Shown here: positions 9,034 to 17,909 of the stretch, piece after piece
Layout: every line of letters begins with the position of its first letter
Numbering within the stretch: position 1 is the stretch's first letter
Assembly: GCA_024235095.1 (NCBI GenBank)
Contig: JACKNC010000002.1
Coordinates: 372,001 to 436,000 of the forward strand
Reading direction: 5' to 3'
DNA length: 64,000 bases
From: Gammaproteobacteria bacterium
Lineage (GTDB): Bacteria; Pseudomonadota; Gammaproteobacteria; Competibacterales; Competibacteraceae
Translations under genes and position numbers: made by a program
The notes under the pieces: generated by a model
The model's database searches: none
The model's input: the letters and a program-made list of their open reading frames with translations, nothing else
Told to the model about the DNA's origin: nothing

Positions 9034-9088
9034 TAGAAGCCGGCTTGTGGGCGATAACTTGTCGAATCGCCGACAAGCCGGTTCCTAC
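9034..9088. repeat. Long imperfect palindrome, REP-like or terminator hairpin
   Basis: The arms GAAGCCGGCTTGT and ACAAGCCGGTTC, extended inward by GGGCGAT/ATCGCC, form a stem of about 20 bp with one bulge and one mismatch around a short loop. It lies 20 bp after the parvulin stop and ends 17 bp before the ATG chosen for the next gene. There is no run of T after it, so it is not a typical intrinsic terminator. It resembles REP-type extragenic palindromes. No second copy was noticed in this window. Confidence 0.6.
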
Positions 9089-9104
9089 ATGTGTGTATTC
9101 ACCC

Positions 9105-12100
9105 ATGCCCTCTTTCTCCACCCAGTCCGCTTTATGGCAGGCAGCTCTCCTGTCCTTGGGGCTTTACCTGACCCCTGCAATGGCCTCTCCCGATTCAATC
9201 ACCGTTCCGTCTCCCGCGACTGAAACCTCTTCTCGAAAAACGCATCTCCTCGACAATTTCGAGGACTTAAGTGGCTGGAGCGTCGTGACCTCGCCCGGCG
9301 CCCGGCTGGAAATTGCGCAGGATGATGGCCTCGATGGCCGGCGGGCCATGCGCCTGGATTTCGAGTTTGCGGAAGGCGCTAGTTTCGTGATCGCTCGCAA
9401 GGTCTTCCGATTGCCGTTGCCGGAAAACTTCGTCTTTCGCTATGCCATACGCGGCGCGGCTCCACGTAGTGACATCGAATTCAAGATTGTCGATTCCCGC
9501 CAGAATGTCTGGTGGTTCAAGCAACGCGATCATGTTTTTTCCACCGACTGGCAGCCGGTCGCCGTCCGGAAACGGCATCTCCAGCGCGCCTGGGGACCCG
9601 GTGGACCGTTGGAAGAGGTTGCAGTCATCGAGTTCGCCCTGTCGGCGAATGAGCTAGGTAAAGGTTCGATTTGGATCGATGATCTGACCTTTGAGGCGCG
9701 CGAACCCTTGCATGCGTACACCCTGAATCCCACGGTGCGCGCTTCGACCTCGACCGAAGGCCATCCGCCAGCGGCAGCGCTCAATACCGATCCTGCGGCA
9801 TCCTGGCGCAGCGGCGCACTTGCGGAAAATCAGTGGTTGTTACTGGACTTTCTCACGCCTCGTGAATATGGCGGATTGATCATCGACTGGGATGCCGACG
9901 ACTACGCAACGGATTACCAGGTGCAGATCTCCGACGATGGCGAGCAGTGGGAGACTCGCTACACGGTGCGCGATGGCAACGGTGCGCGGGATTATCTCTA
10001 CCTGCCCGATGTGGAATCCCGTTATCTGCGCCTTAACCTGGAGCGCAGCAGTCGCCGACAGGGCTACGCTATTCGCCAGGTTGCCGTGCAATCCTACGAA
10101 TTTTCCACTTCACCAAACCGGTTTTTCGAAGCCATTGCTCGCGCCGCGCCGCGTGGCTGGTATCCTCGCTACTTTCAGGGCGAACAAAGCTATTGGACCG
10201 TGGTGGGGGTCAGCGGCGACGGCAAGGAAGCCTTGCTCAATGAGGATGGCGCGCTGGAAATCGACAAGAGCAGCTTCACCATTGAACCTTTCCTGTTCGC
10301 CAATGGCCGATTGATCACCTGGGCGGATGTGGAGCCGGTTCAGGACTTAGCCGAGGGTTATCTACCCATTCCCACCGTGCGCTGGGAACTCGAACACTTC
10401 TGGTTCGCTGTGACGGCCTTCGCCGCCGGCTTGCCGGAAAAGTCAGCGCTGTACGCCCGCTACCGGGTCGAGAATCTGAACACTGAAACCCGACATCTGA
10501 CGCTGTTTCTGGTTGTGCGACCGTTTCAGGTCAATCCACCCTGGCAATCGCTGAATATCAGCAGCGGCGTTTCACCCATTCGCGGTCTGCATTACGCCGA
10601 CCGCGTGCTCCAGGTGAATCCTTCCGGCAAGAAGATCTTCGTTCTGACAACACCGGACCGATTCCGCGCCGCCACCTTCGATCAGGGGCCGATTCTCGCA
10701 GACCTGGCGACCGGTCGTCTGCCCCGTCAGGAGCGGATTGAGGATGCGCCGTTTGGTTATGCTTCCGGGGTTTTGGAATACGGCTGGGATTTGCCGCCCG
10801 GCGAATCTCGGGAAGTCTACCTGCACATTCCCTTCCACGACCGTCCAGACCCCGCGCCCACGTTGCCGGATGCGGACGCTGCTGCAGAAGCGAATCAACT
10901 GCTGGAACAGACCCGTCGCGACTGGGCAACGCGGCTGGACCGCGTCGCGCTGGAACTGCCGCCGGTTGCTCAACGATTGGCGAACAGCATCAAAAGCAAT
11001 CTGGCCTACATTCTGATCAACCGCGATGGCCCCGCGATCCAGCCCGGTTCGCGCGCTTATGCCCGCTCCTGGATCCGCGATGGCGCGTTGACCTCCGCAG
11101 CCTTGCTGGGCATGGGTTACACCGAAGAAGTGCGGCAATTTTTGCAATGGTATGCGCCTTATCAGTTCCCGGATGGCAAAGTGCCTTGCTGCGTGGACGG
11201 GCGCGGCGCTGATCCGACTGCTGAGCATGACAGTCATGGCGAGCTGATCTATGCCATTATGGAGTATTACCGCTATACCCGCGATGTCGGCTTTTTGCGC
11301 GAGATGTGGCCCCATGCGCTCAAGGCGGTCGGTTACATCGACTTCCTGCGCCAGCAACGCTCGAACGGCAAGTACCGCACCGACCCCACGTATATTCCCT
11401 ACGGCGGGCTGGTTCCCGAGTCGATCAGTCACGAAGGCTACGCCAACCAGCCGCGGCATTCCTACTGGGACAATTTCTTTACTCTGCGTGGATTAAAGGA
11501 CGCCGCCGCCATGGCCACGATTCTGGGCGAGGATGCGGAAGCAGAACGGATTAGCACCCTGCGCGATGCGTTTCGTCGGGATTTGTGGAACTCGCTGGAC
11601 GCTACGCTGCACCTGCGCCAGATCGACTTTATTCCTGGTGCGGTAGAGTTGGGCGACTTCGATCCGACGTCAACGACCATCGCAATCGATCCGGGAGGAG
11701 AACTGGGCTGGTTGCCACAGCCAGCCCTGAATCGTACTTTTGAACGTTATCTTGAGTTTTTCGATCAGCGTCGCCAGAACCCGACCTGGGAAGCCTATAC
11801 CCCTTATGAATGGCGGTCAGTGGGCACGCTAGTCCGGCTTGGTCTTCGCGACCAGGCGTTGGAAGCATTAAATTTCTTCCTGGAAGGCCAGCGCCCCGCG
11901 GCTTGGAATCACTGGGCGGAAGTGGTCTGGCGCGAACCGCGTCTCCCGCGCTTTATCGGTGACATGCCGCATACTTGGGTCGGTTCCGATTTCATTCGAG
12001 CGGTGCGCAGTCTCTTCGTTTACGAGCGCGAGATGGATCAGGCGCTGGTGATCGGCGCGGGCATTCCTGCTGCTTGGGTGGAAAGTCCGGAGGGTGTTGC

Positions 12101-12341
12101 GGTCAAGCGGATGCCAACCTGGCATGGCGCCCTGAATTACCGGATGGCAATGACCGATTCGAACACACTAAAGGTGCGCTTGTCCGGCGATGTCATTGCG
12201 CCGCCAGGCGGAATTATTCTGCATTCTCCAGTCGACCGCCCGTTGCAGGAGGTGACGGTCAACGGTCGGCCAATCACAACCTTCACCGATCACACGGCAA
12301 CGCTGCATCAGTTCCCGGCGGATGTGGAGTTGCGTTATTAA
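9105..12341 (+). CDS. Secreted discoidin-domain (F5/8 type C) glycosidase-like protein
   Basis: This is a large exported protein with several apparent modules. A signal peptide (start MPSFSTQSALWQ, hydrophobic core, likely cleavage after PAMA) is followed by a jelly-roll domain like CBM11/CIA30 (NFEDLSGWSVVTSPG to SIWIDDLTFEA, residues about 45-195). A discoidin/F5/8 type C domain follows (NTDPAASWRSGALAENQWLL to YLRLNLERSSRRQGYAIRQV, about 205-335), then a beta-rich supersandwich. The last part is an alpha-toroid like GH15 or other six-hairpin glycosidases (RAYARSWIRDGALTSAALLG, YANQPRHSYWDNFFTLRG). The ATG at 9105 is preferred to an upstream one at 9045 because it gives a clean signal peptide and the 9045 start lies inside the hairpin repeat. 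Substrate is unproven; an alpha-glucan is plausible. Confidence 0.8.
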   Translation: MPSFSTQSALWQAALLSLGLYLTPAMASPDSITVPSPATETSSRKTHLLDNFEDLSGWSVVTSPGARLEIAQDDGLDGRRAMRLDFEFAEGASFVIARKVFRLPLPENFVFRYAIRGAAPRSDIEFKIVDSRQNVWWFKQRDHVFSTDWQPVAVRKRHLQRAWGPGGPLEEVAVIEFALSANELGKGSIWIDDLTFEAREPLHAYTLNPTVRASTSTEGHPPAAALNTDPAASWRSGALAENQWLLLDFLTPREYGGLIIDWDADDYATDYQVQISDDGEQWETRYTVRDGNGARDYLYLPDVESRYLRLNLERSSRRQGYAIRQVAVQSYEFSTSPNRFFEAIARAAPRGWYPRYFQGEQSYWTVVGVSGDGKEALLNEDGALEIDKSSFTIEPFLFANGRLITWADVEPVQDLAEGYLPIPTVRWELEHFWFAVTAFAAGLPEKSALYARYRVENLNTETRHLTLFLVVRPFQVNPPWQSLNISSGVSPIRGLHYADRVLQVNPSGKKIFVLTTPDRFRAATFDQGPILADLATGRLPRQERIEDAPFGYASGVLEYGWDLPPGESREVYLHIPFHDRPDPAPTLPDADAAAEANQLLEQTRRDWATRLDRVALELPPVAQRLANSIKSNLAYILINRDGPAIQPGSRAYARSWIRDGALTSAALLGMGYTEEVRQFLQWYAPYQFPDGKVPCCVDGRGADPTAEHDSHGELIYAIMEYYRYTRDVGFLREMWPHALKAVGYIDFLRQQRSNGKYRTDPTYIPYGGLVPESISHEGYANQPRHSYWDNFFTLRGLKDAAAMATILGEDAEAERISTLRDAFRRDLWNSLDATLHLRQIDFIPGAVELGDFDPTSTTIAIDPGGELGWLPQPALNRTFERYLEFFDQRRQNPTWEAYTPYEWRSVGTLVRLGLRDQALEALNFFLEGQRPAAWNHWAEVVWREPRLPRFIGDMPHTWVGSDFIRAVRSLFVYEREMDQALVIGAGIPAAWVESPEGVAVKRMPTWHGALNYRMAMTDSNTLKVRLSGDVIAPPGGIILHSPVDRPLQEVTVNGRPITTFTDHTATLHQFPADVELRY

Positions 12342-12361
12342 GTATGCGAGAAGTAATAGCG

Positions 12362-12868
12362 ATGACCGATGACAATTTAACTCGCTTCATTGCGCTGGAC
12401 GGACTGGACGATAGCCGACAGGCCCTACTGGAGTTGCTGGAGAGCATGCAGCGCACCCTTTATTGGTACACGCCGCTGGTGCGTCCGGAATTGTATGATG
12501 ATCCCGAGATCATCGACGCTATCCGCGCCCGGGTAGTCGAGCAGTCTAAGGTGCGGTTGCATCTGATTTTGCCGCCGGCGCAGGAATGGCGCAATGGTTG
12601 CCCTCGCCTGGCGCGATTGGGTGAGCGGTTGACTACCGCCCTGCTTCTACGCACCCCAAACCGGGAGGAAGTCCCAGCCCGATTAGAATTGAGTCAAGCT
12701 TTTGTTATTTCGGATGAACAAGCCTTGCTGCGCTTTAGCGATCCCCGCCGCTTGCTGGGCCGTTACGAGCCGCAACCCAGCGAACGTATGAAGGAACTGC
12801 TGGAATTATTCCACGCGGTTTGGAATCGCTCACAGCCCGATCCCGATTTGCGCTGGCTGGGGATTTAA
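12362..12868 (+). CDS. Conserved protein of unknown function (DUF7931-like)
   Basis: The 168-residue soluble protein has no signal peptide. It contains LLESMQRTLYWYTPLVRPELYDDPEIIDAI, spread over residues about 22-51, then VRLHLILPPAQEW and LSQAFVISDEQALLRFSDPR. This pattern resembles a domain found alone or fused to acetyltransferases in proteobacteria, with a phospholipase-D-like sheet of uncertain activity. The catalytic HxK motif of true PLD enzymes is not seen. The ATG at 12362 is preferred because GAGAAG precedes it at a normal distance; an ATG at 12344 would add six residues. It follows the glycosidase-like gene by 20 bp and is convergent with hslR. Confidence 0.7.
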   Translation: MTDDNLTRFIALDGLDDSRQALLELLESMQRTLYWYTPLVRPELYDDPEIIDAIRARVVEQSKVRLHLILPPAQEWRNGCPRLARLGERLTTALLLRTPNREEVPARLELSQAFVISDEQALLRFSDPRRLLGRYEPQPSERMKELLELFHAVWNRSQPDPDLRWLGI

Positions 12869-13007
12869 TCGAAGTCCGTCACTAACGCTCCAGCAACTAT
12901 TGTCCGGTTCCACGGTGTGCGGCAACAGCGCATCCAGCTCGAACCAAAGGCTTTGCAGCCAGGGAACGATGTTGGGGGTGAGCGCAGGACCAGCACAGGC
13001 TGTAGAG

Positions 13008-13436
13008 TCATTCTCCATTTCGAGTGAAATGAACAATGCGCCGACGATCCTGCTTAGTGGGACGCCCCTCGAGTCGAGGAACGGTCATGGCGTTCAAGCG
13101 GCGCTGTTCAGCGTATTCCTCGCGTCGTTGATGGCTTTCAGCCGTTTCCTCGTACAACAGGGCCGCTTCTTTAGCCGGTCCACGCCGGTCGCTAAGTGCG
13201 CGGACTATCACAACATATTCACTGGCATCGCGCTGAATACGCAAGGTTTCGCCTGGATGAATCGCCCGGGCGGGTTTAACCCTTTGACCACCGACATGAA
13301 CCCGCCCGCCATTCACGGCTTCGGTCGCCAGGGCTCGGGTTTTGAAGAATCGCGCTGCCCATAACCATTTGTCGAGGCGAACCCGAACCTCTTCGCTGGC
13401 CTCAGCCCGATGTTGATTCTTATGTGTATCGGTCAC
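13008..13436 (-). CDS. hslR: Ribosome-associated heat shock protein Hsp15
   Basis: Hsp15 binds 50S subunits that carry a stalled nascent chain with its tRNA and helps free them. The 142-residue product has a basic S4 RNA-binding domain: VRLDKWLWAARFFKTRALAT, VNGGRVHVGGQRVKPARAI, then a charged C-terminal tail (RPTKQDRRRIVHFTRNGE). Length is near the 133 residues of the E. coli protein. It lies 12 bp downstream of minE on the same strand, so it may be read with the min genes, an arrangement not seen in E. coli. Confidence 0.9.
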   Translation of the reverse strand: MTDTHKNQHRAEASEEVRVRLDKWLWAARFFKTRALATEAVNGGRVHVGGQRVKPARAIHPGETLRIQRDASEYVVIVRALSDRRGPAKEAALLYEETAESHQRREEYAEQRRLNAMTVPRLEGRPTKQDRRRIVHFTRNGE

Positions 13437-13448
13437 GGCGCCACCCGT

Positions 13449-13748
13449 CTATGCTCCACCACCATTCGGACGCGGTTGAGCCACACGCTGTTCTTCTTCC
13501 GGCAGGGTAATGTTCAACTCCAACACCTCATAGCCATCCTCACGATCCAGATGCACTTTGACCTGACTTTGATCGATAGGCACATACTTGCGCACGACCT
13601 CTAGCAGTTCCTTTTTGAGCGCTGGCAAATAGTCAGGACTGTTGCGTCGATTACCCCGCTCATGGGTCACAATGATTTGCAACCGTTCTTTGGCGAGCGC
13701 AGCGGATTTGCTGGGAGGCGCGCGGAATATCGAGTCTAGCAGTCTCAT
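13449..13748 (-). CDS. minE: Cell division topological specificity factor MinE
   Basis: MinE stimulates MinD ATPase and drives the pole-to-pole oscillation that limits MinC inhibition to the poles. The 99-residue product has the N-terminal membrane-binding helix MRLLDSIF, the MinD-contact region AALAKERLQIIVTHERG and the dimerisation domain (LPALKKELLEVVRKYV, YEVLELNITLPE). The last 10 residues (VAQPRPNGGG) are an extra non-conserved tail. It follows minD by 3 bp; its ATG at 13748 is fixed by the conserved MRLLDSIF start. Confidence 0.96.
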   Translation of the reverse strand: MRLLDSIFRAPPSKSAALAKERLQIIVTHERGNRRNSPDYLPALKKELLEVVRKYVPIDQSQVKVHLDREDGYEVLELNITLPEEEQRVAQPRPNGGGA

Positions 13749-13751
13749 GAC

Positions 13752-14564
13752 TCAGCTCCCGCCAAACAGACGCCGAAGAAAGCCCTTTTTTTGGGCCGAG
13801 GTAAATCGATGCGGCAGATCCTTGCCAAGAAAGCGATCCACCAGATCGCTATAGGCTGCGCCGGCTTCACTGCTGTCTTCCAGAATCACCGGAACCCCGG
13901 CATTCGAGGATTGCAAGACGGTCTGAGATTCAGGGATAACGCCTAGCAGTGGGATCCCCAAAATCTCCAGCACATCGTCCACGCTCAGCATATCGCCACG
14001 ATCGGCTCGTTCCGGCGCATAGCGGGCCAGCACCAGATGCTCCTTGACCGGCTCATCGCCCTGTTCAGCACGCAGCGACCGACTGGCCAGAATGCCGAGA
14101 ATCCGGTCAGAATCACGCACCGACGAGACTTCCGGATTAGTCACCACTAGCGCTTGATCAGCAAAGTACAGCGCCATCAGCGCGCCGCGCTCAATGCCTG
14201 CCGGTGAGTCGCACACAATATAATCGAATCCCACCTTAAGTTCGTTCAGCACCCGCTCCACACCTTCCTTGGTTAGCGCTTCCTTGTCGCGCGTCTGCGA
14301 AGCCGGCAGGATATACAGATTTTCCACGCGCTTGTCACGAATCAGCGCCTGATTGAGGTTAGCTTCGTTGTTGATGACATTAACAAAGTCATACACCACC
14401 CGCCGTTCGCAACCCATGATCAAATCCAGGTTGCGCAATCCCACATCGAAGTCGATGACCACAGTCCGATAGCCACGCTGAGCCAGACCGGTAGCGAAGC
14501 TTGCGCTGGTCGTTGTCTTGCCCACGCCTCCCTTGCCGGAGGTCACGACGATAATGGTTGCCAA
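13752..14564 (-). CDS. minD: Septum site-determining ATPase MinD
   Basis: MinD is a ParA/MinD-type deviant Walker ATPase that binds membrane as an ATP dimer and recruits MinC and MinE. The 270-residue product has the deviant P-loop GKGGVGKTT at residues 10-18, VIDFDVGLRNLDLIMGCERR (switch I region) and the C-terminal amphipathic membrane-targeting helix KKGFLRRLFGGS. Length and motifs are standard. It lies between minC (77 bp upstream) and minE (3 bp downstream). Confidence 0.97.
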   Translation of the reverse strand: MATIIVVTSGKGGVGKTTTSASFATGLAQRGYRTVVIDFDVGLRNLDLIMGCERRVVYDFVNVINNEANLNQALIRDKRVENLYILPASQTRDKEALTKEGVERVLNELKVGFDYIVCDSPAGIERGALMALYFADQALVVTNPEVSSVRDSDRILGILASRSLRAEQGDEPVKEHLVLARYAPERADRGDMLSVDDVLEILGIPLLGVIPESQTVLQSSNAGVPVILEDSSEAGAAYSDLVDRFLGKDLPHRFTSAQKKGFLRRLFGGS

Positions 14565-14641
14565 GCGATTATCCTGCTAAGGTTGTATGCCATAATCAAA
14601 TAACCGGTGAGTCTAATCCGATTTTGTTACAACGTGACTCA

Positions 14642-15361
14642 TTAGCGGTTTAAATGTTCAATAATCAATCGGTCTTCCACCAGATGAATCTGTGCGGCCT
14701 TACTTCGGTCAGATGATTCGATCTGTTCGCTGATTCGATAGCGACCGGCGATAGAAACCAGCTCTGCCTCTAGACTTTGACAGAAAATCCGGGCCTCGGC
14801 ATCGCCCCTGACGCCAGCAAGGGCGCGTCCACGCAGCACGCCATAAATATGAATATTGCCATCAGCAATCACCTCAGCCCCAGCGCTGACCGCTCCCAAT
14901 ACAATCAAATCACCTTCTGGCGCGTAAAACTGCTGACCCGAACGAATTGGATGATTGACGATCCGGCTGTGCATCGGCGCGGCTTCAGCTCGTTCGGTTT
15001 TTTTGCCATTGTTAGCGGCGCGACTCTCCGGTAGCACAGGCAACCCGGCCAGGCGGGCGGCGGCCTGCTGCATCGGCGTCCCATTGCGAATCCCGACCGG
15101 CACCATGCCATGCGCACGCAACAGTTCGTACAAGCCATTAAAATCCAGACCATCCGGCGAATCGGTCATCCCCTCCAGATCAATTACGACCGGAGTATTG
15201 TTGAAAAAGCTGGGGGCTTGCTTGATCTTCTCCGCCAAGTGCCGCTCGATAGCAGCTCGATCCAGTTGGAAAAGATGCAGAACCGTTAGCGTGAACAGGC
15301 TCCCTTTGAGTTCAAAGGGCGGTGCTTCCTCGCCGGCGAAATGAAAGGATCGCAGCAACAT
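14642..15361 (-). CDS. minC: Septum site-determining protein MinC
   Basis: MinC inhibits FtsZ assembly where MinD holds it at the membrane. The 239-residue product has the N-terminal FtsZ-inhibiting domain (FELKGSLFTLTVLHLFQLD, TPVVIDLEGM) and a C-terminal beta-helix domain (IRSGQQFYAPEGDLIVLGAV, GNIHIYGVLRGRALAGVRGD) that binds MinD and dimerises. A Lys/Glu-rich linker around residues 118-128 separates them. It is the first gene of minC-minD-minE-hslR on the minus strand. Confidence 0.96.
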   Translation of the reverse strand: MLLRSFHFAGEEAPPFELKGSLFTLTVLHLFQLDRAAIERHLAEKIKQAPSFFNNTPVVIDLEGMTDSPDGLDFNGLYELLRAHGMVPVGIRNGTPMQQAAARLAGLPVLPESRAANNGKKTERAEAAPMHSRIVNHPIRSGQQFYAPEGDLIVLGAVSAGAEVIADGNIHIYGVLRGRALAGVRGDAEARIFCQSLEAELVSIAGRYRISEQIESSDRSKAAQIHLVEDRLIIEHLNR

Positions 15362-15464
15362 GATGGCGCGAGAGACCTCAAACTGAACGCTTAATTTTCC
15401 AGGTTTATTCTACATATCCATTCACACAAGGGAACAGTCCCCGCGCGTTGGATCAGGTGAACGC

Positions 15465-15944
15465 CTAATGGTCGTGGCCATGCGCATGCACATGGCGATG
15501 GGCCAATTCCTGATCAGTCGCCTGCCGCACTTCCAGCACTTCGACTTCAAAATTTAGGGTTTTGCCAGCCAATGGATGATTGGCGTCCAGCATGACGCCC
15601 TGATCGTTTGCGCTTAAGACCGTGAAATTTACGATTCCCTGGGGACCTTCGGCTTGGACGCGCATGCCGGCCTGAATATCTTCGCCCGGTGGGAACTGAT
15701 CGCGCGGCGCCTCGAACACTCCTTGAGGATCGTATTCGCCGTAAGCATCCGCTGGCGGCACCCTCACGGATCCGCTGAAACCTGCTTCGCAACCCTCGAG
15801 CGCAGATTCCAGGCCCTGGATGATATGACCATGACCATGCAGATAAGCCAACGGGTCGCGCCCACGACTGGAGTCGAGTAGCAGACCATGGTCATCAGTA
15901 AGCGTGTAGTGCAATGATACGACTCTATCTTGAGTTGCCTTCAT
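15465..15944 (-). CDS. slyD: FKBP-type peptidyl-prolyl isomerase SlyD
   Basis: SlyD is a cytoplasmic prolyl isomerase/chaperone that also binds nickel. The 159-residue product has the split FKBP domain (VVSLHYTLTDDHGLLLDSSR, PLAYLHGHGHIIQGLESALE) with the inserted IF chaperone domain between (VPPADAYGEYDPQGVFEAPR). The His-rich tail HRHVHAHGHDH is a metal-binding end, shorter than in E. coli. No signal peptide is present. It is separated from minC by about 100 bp and probably has its own promoter. Confidence 0.95.
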   Translation of the reverse strand: MKATQDRVVSLHYTLTDDHGLLLDSSRGRDPLAYLHGHGHIIQGLESALEGCEAGFSGSVRVPPADAYGEYDPQGVFEAPRDQFPPGEDIQAGMRVQAEGPQGIVNFTVLSANDQGVMLDANHPLAGKTLNFEVEVLEVRQATDQELAHRHVHAHGHDH

Positions 15945-16069
15945 TCGTTCCTCTCGGAGGGATTGGCGAGAACGCGTGTGTTGGATTAAGGTGTTTTTAC
16001 TATAGATGATCTTGTCCGTGTCCGCGCGAAAAGTATATGCCTGACTCCTGGAATATCCAGTTCTATATT

Positions 16070-16098
16070 TTGGCGAGATGCGAATCGCCTTCTATAAT
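16070..16098 (+). promoter_or_regulatory. Probable sigma-70 promoter of the NlpC/P60 gene
   Basis: TTGGCG at 16070-16075 and a perfect TATAAT at 16093-16098 are separated by 17 bp. The box lies 72 bp upstream of the lipoprotein ATG at 16170. The -35 is a weak match and the -10 is ideal. No transcription data are available. Confidence 0.6.
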
Positions 16099-16169
16099 AG
16101 GCGAGGCAATACGGATGGTCACCCCTTTGGGTGTGGTGATCGACCCTGAAACCAACCGGAATAGCCCTT

Positions 16170-16706
16170 ATGTCGATACCGCTGCATTCTAACCGCCTCT
16201 CTATTATTCTGCTGCTGCTTACCGGGCCGTTGTGGCTTGGTGGATGCGCGACCCCTTCGGTTTCTACACATGATCCTCATGCGGTAGTTCGCCAACGCAT
16301 TGTTGCCACAGCGGAACGGTTGATCGGTGTGCCTTATGTCCTTGGCGGCGAATCGCCAGACGGGGTCGATTGCAGTGGTTTGGTGCAATATGCTTACCTG
16401 CAGGCGGGCATCTCGTTACCGCGCACCTCGGTGGCGCAATTCCAGGCGGCGCAACCGCAGCGTCGGGTGCTTCCGGGCGATCTCTTGTTCTTTCGCACAG
16501 GACGCAGCGGCCAAGTCTCTCATGTAGGTATCTATGCAGGCAACGGCCAAATGATTCATGCCTCCTCGAGCAGCCGAAAAGTGCGCAAGGTCAAGTTGAA
16601 TCAGCGCTATTGGCGCCAGCGTATGGTCAGTGGCGCGACGTTCCTTGGCGTTGGCGACGTTCCCGTCGCGCGCCGCACATTGGTTAGCGACAAGCCGAGT
16701 GGTTAG
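16170..16706 (+). CDS. NlpC/P60 (C40) peptidoglycan endopeptidase lipoprotein
   Basis: It likely cleaves the D-Glu-mDAP bond of murein stem peptides at the outer membrane. The 178-residue product has a lipoprotein signal peptide ending in the lipobox LGGC (Cys at about residue 26). The NlpC/P60 domain follows: catalytic Cys in ESPDGVDCSGLVQYAYLQAG, catalytic His in GQVSHVGIYAGNGQMIHASS, and the third polar residue later. The organisation resembles Spr/MepS and NlpC of E. coli. It is transcribed alone and converges with the MBL gene, 4 bp away. Confidence 0.92.
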   Translation: MSIPLHSNRLSIILLLLTGPLWLGGCATPSVSTHDPHAVVRQRIVATAERLIGVPYVLGGESPDGVDCSGLVQYAYLQAGISLPRTSVAQFQAAQPQRRVLPGDLLFFRTGRSGQVSHVGIYAGNGQMIHASSSSRKVRKVKLNQRYWRQRMVSGATFLGVGDVPVARRTLVSDKPSG

Positions 16707-16710
16707 CGGT

Positions 16711-17412
16711 TCAGCTCCAACGCGGTCCGAGCGACAGTAATCCGCTGGATGGCGCTTCGATGTCTCGTTCGCGACGGAGGTAATCCAGATAGGGATTGGT
16801 TTTTAATTCCTGTTCCAGCGTGGTCACTGGTCCATGTCCGCTGCATACCATTAGATGACCGGGCAGTTCCAGCAAGCGGCGAAGGCTCCGCCACATTAAT
16901 TCCGGATCGCTTAGAGGAAAATCGGTGCGGCCGATGCTGCCCGCAAACAGAGTATCGCCAACAAAAACATAGGTGTCGTCGTAATAGCAACCCTGGCCAG
17001 GCGTATGACCGGGCGTGGACAGAAATTTGAAACGCAGGGGACCCACGTCAACCGTTTCCCCATCCTGCGTTTCCCGGTCGATCCGCCCACAGGGCCGATC
17101 GAAATCCGGCATCCCGAACAGTAGCGAACCTTGCTGGGGCAGGGCGTCGAACATTGGCCGCTCCAGCGCAGGCAACCAGGTGACCGCCGCGGGGAATTCC
17201 TGTTGCAGGTCCGCCAATCCTCCGGCATGATCGAAGTGGGCATGGGTCAGTAAAATCGCCTGTAGATTCGGACGCGGCGTCATACTGGCCAGGGCATGAG
17301 CCAATTGCGGCCCTTCGCCGGTATCCACCACAGCGCAGGCTCCAGTTGCCGGGTCTTCCAGCAGATAAGCGTTGACCTGGAATGAACCCAGCGTCAGACA
17401 ACGGACTTTCAT
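16711..17412 (-). CDS. MBL-fold metallo-hydrolase (glyoxalase II-like)
   Basis: This is a zinc-dependent hydrolase of the metallo-beta-lactamase fold. The 233-residue product has the metal motif THAHFDHAGG (HxHxDH), then STPGHTPGQGCYY, a further metal Asp in VFVGDTLFAGSIGRTDFP, and CSGHGPVTTLEQE. This resembles YcbL-type enzymes related to glyoxalase II, which lack the second glutathione-binding domain of GloB. Its start overlaps the ycgN stop by 4 bp. Natural substrate is not clear from sequence. Confidence 0.88.
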   Translation of the reverse strand: MKVRCLTLGSFQVNAYLLEDPATGACAVVDTGEGPQLAHALASMTPRPNLQAILLTHAHFDHAGGLADLQQEFPAAVTWLPALERPMFDALPQQGSLLFGMPDFDRPCGRIDRETQDGETVDVGPLRFKFLSTPGHTPGQGCYYDDTYVFVGDTLFAGSIGRTDFPLSDPELMWRSLRRLLELPGHLMVCSGHGPVTTLEQELKTNPYLDYLRRERDIEAPSSGLLSLGPRWS

Positions 17413-17894
17413 GGCGCTCGCTCCAAAATATGATCTTCCAAACGACGGACCCGTCGTTCCGGCGCCGCCCAGTGAATGATGCTCATGCCGGCGCGCTGCG
17501 TGGAGTGTGGATCGCCGGTTCGCAGTGGATGCCAGTCAGGCAAGGGTTGGCCCTCTGCCCGAAGGCGGTAGGCGCAGGTGGCCGGCAGCCAGCGAAGTTG
17601 TCGCACTTCGGCAGGGGTGAGTTGCACACAATCCGGAACCCAGCGGAACCGCTCGGCATAGTGGGTGCAACGACCGCTGCGCAGATCCAGCAAACGGCAA
17701 GCGACGTTGGTGTGGAACAGCTGGCCAGTTTCCTCCTCTTCCAGCTTATGCAGGCAGCATTTACCACACCCATCGCATAGCGCTTCCCATTGAGCTTTGG
17801 TCAGATCAGCGAGTGTTCTGGTTTCCCAGAAACGCTCTTCACCGGTGGTTGCCATTGATTGACGCGAAGAACCGGTGGTCATGTTCCAGTCCAT
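17409..17894 (-). CDS. ycgN: YcgN-family cysteine-cluster protein (UPF0260)
   Basis: This is a conserved proteobacterial family of unknown function with a Cys cluster that may bind metal. The product has WEALCDGCGKCCLHKLE (four Cys in 11 residues), then CRLLDLRSGRCTHY and CAYRLRAEGQPLPDWHPL. The first 13-20 residues are not conserved, and an internal ATG at 17855 (MATTGEERFWETRTL) fits the family start better, so the true protein may be 148 residues. It lies 15 bp after the CBS gene and is coupled to the MBL gene. Confidence 0.88.
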   Translation of the reverse strand: MDWNMTTGSSRQSMATTGEERFWETRTLADLTKAQWEALCDGCGKCCLHKLEEEETGQLFHTNVACRLLDLRSGRCTHYAERFRWVPDCVQLTPAEVRQLRWLPATCAYRLRAEGQPLPDWHPLRTGDPHSTQRAGMSIIHWAAPERRVRRLEDHILERAP

Positions 17895-17909
17895 GCCTCT
17901 GGAGGGGTT

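Noticed and set aside
12830..13036. 68-codon minus-strand frame after hslR
   Set aside because: It overlaps both neighbours, lacks a ribosome-binding site and has no recognisable family.
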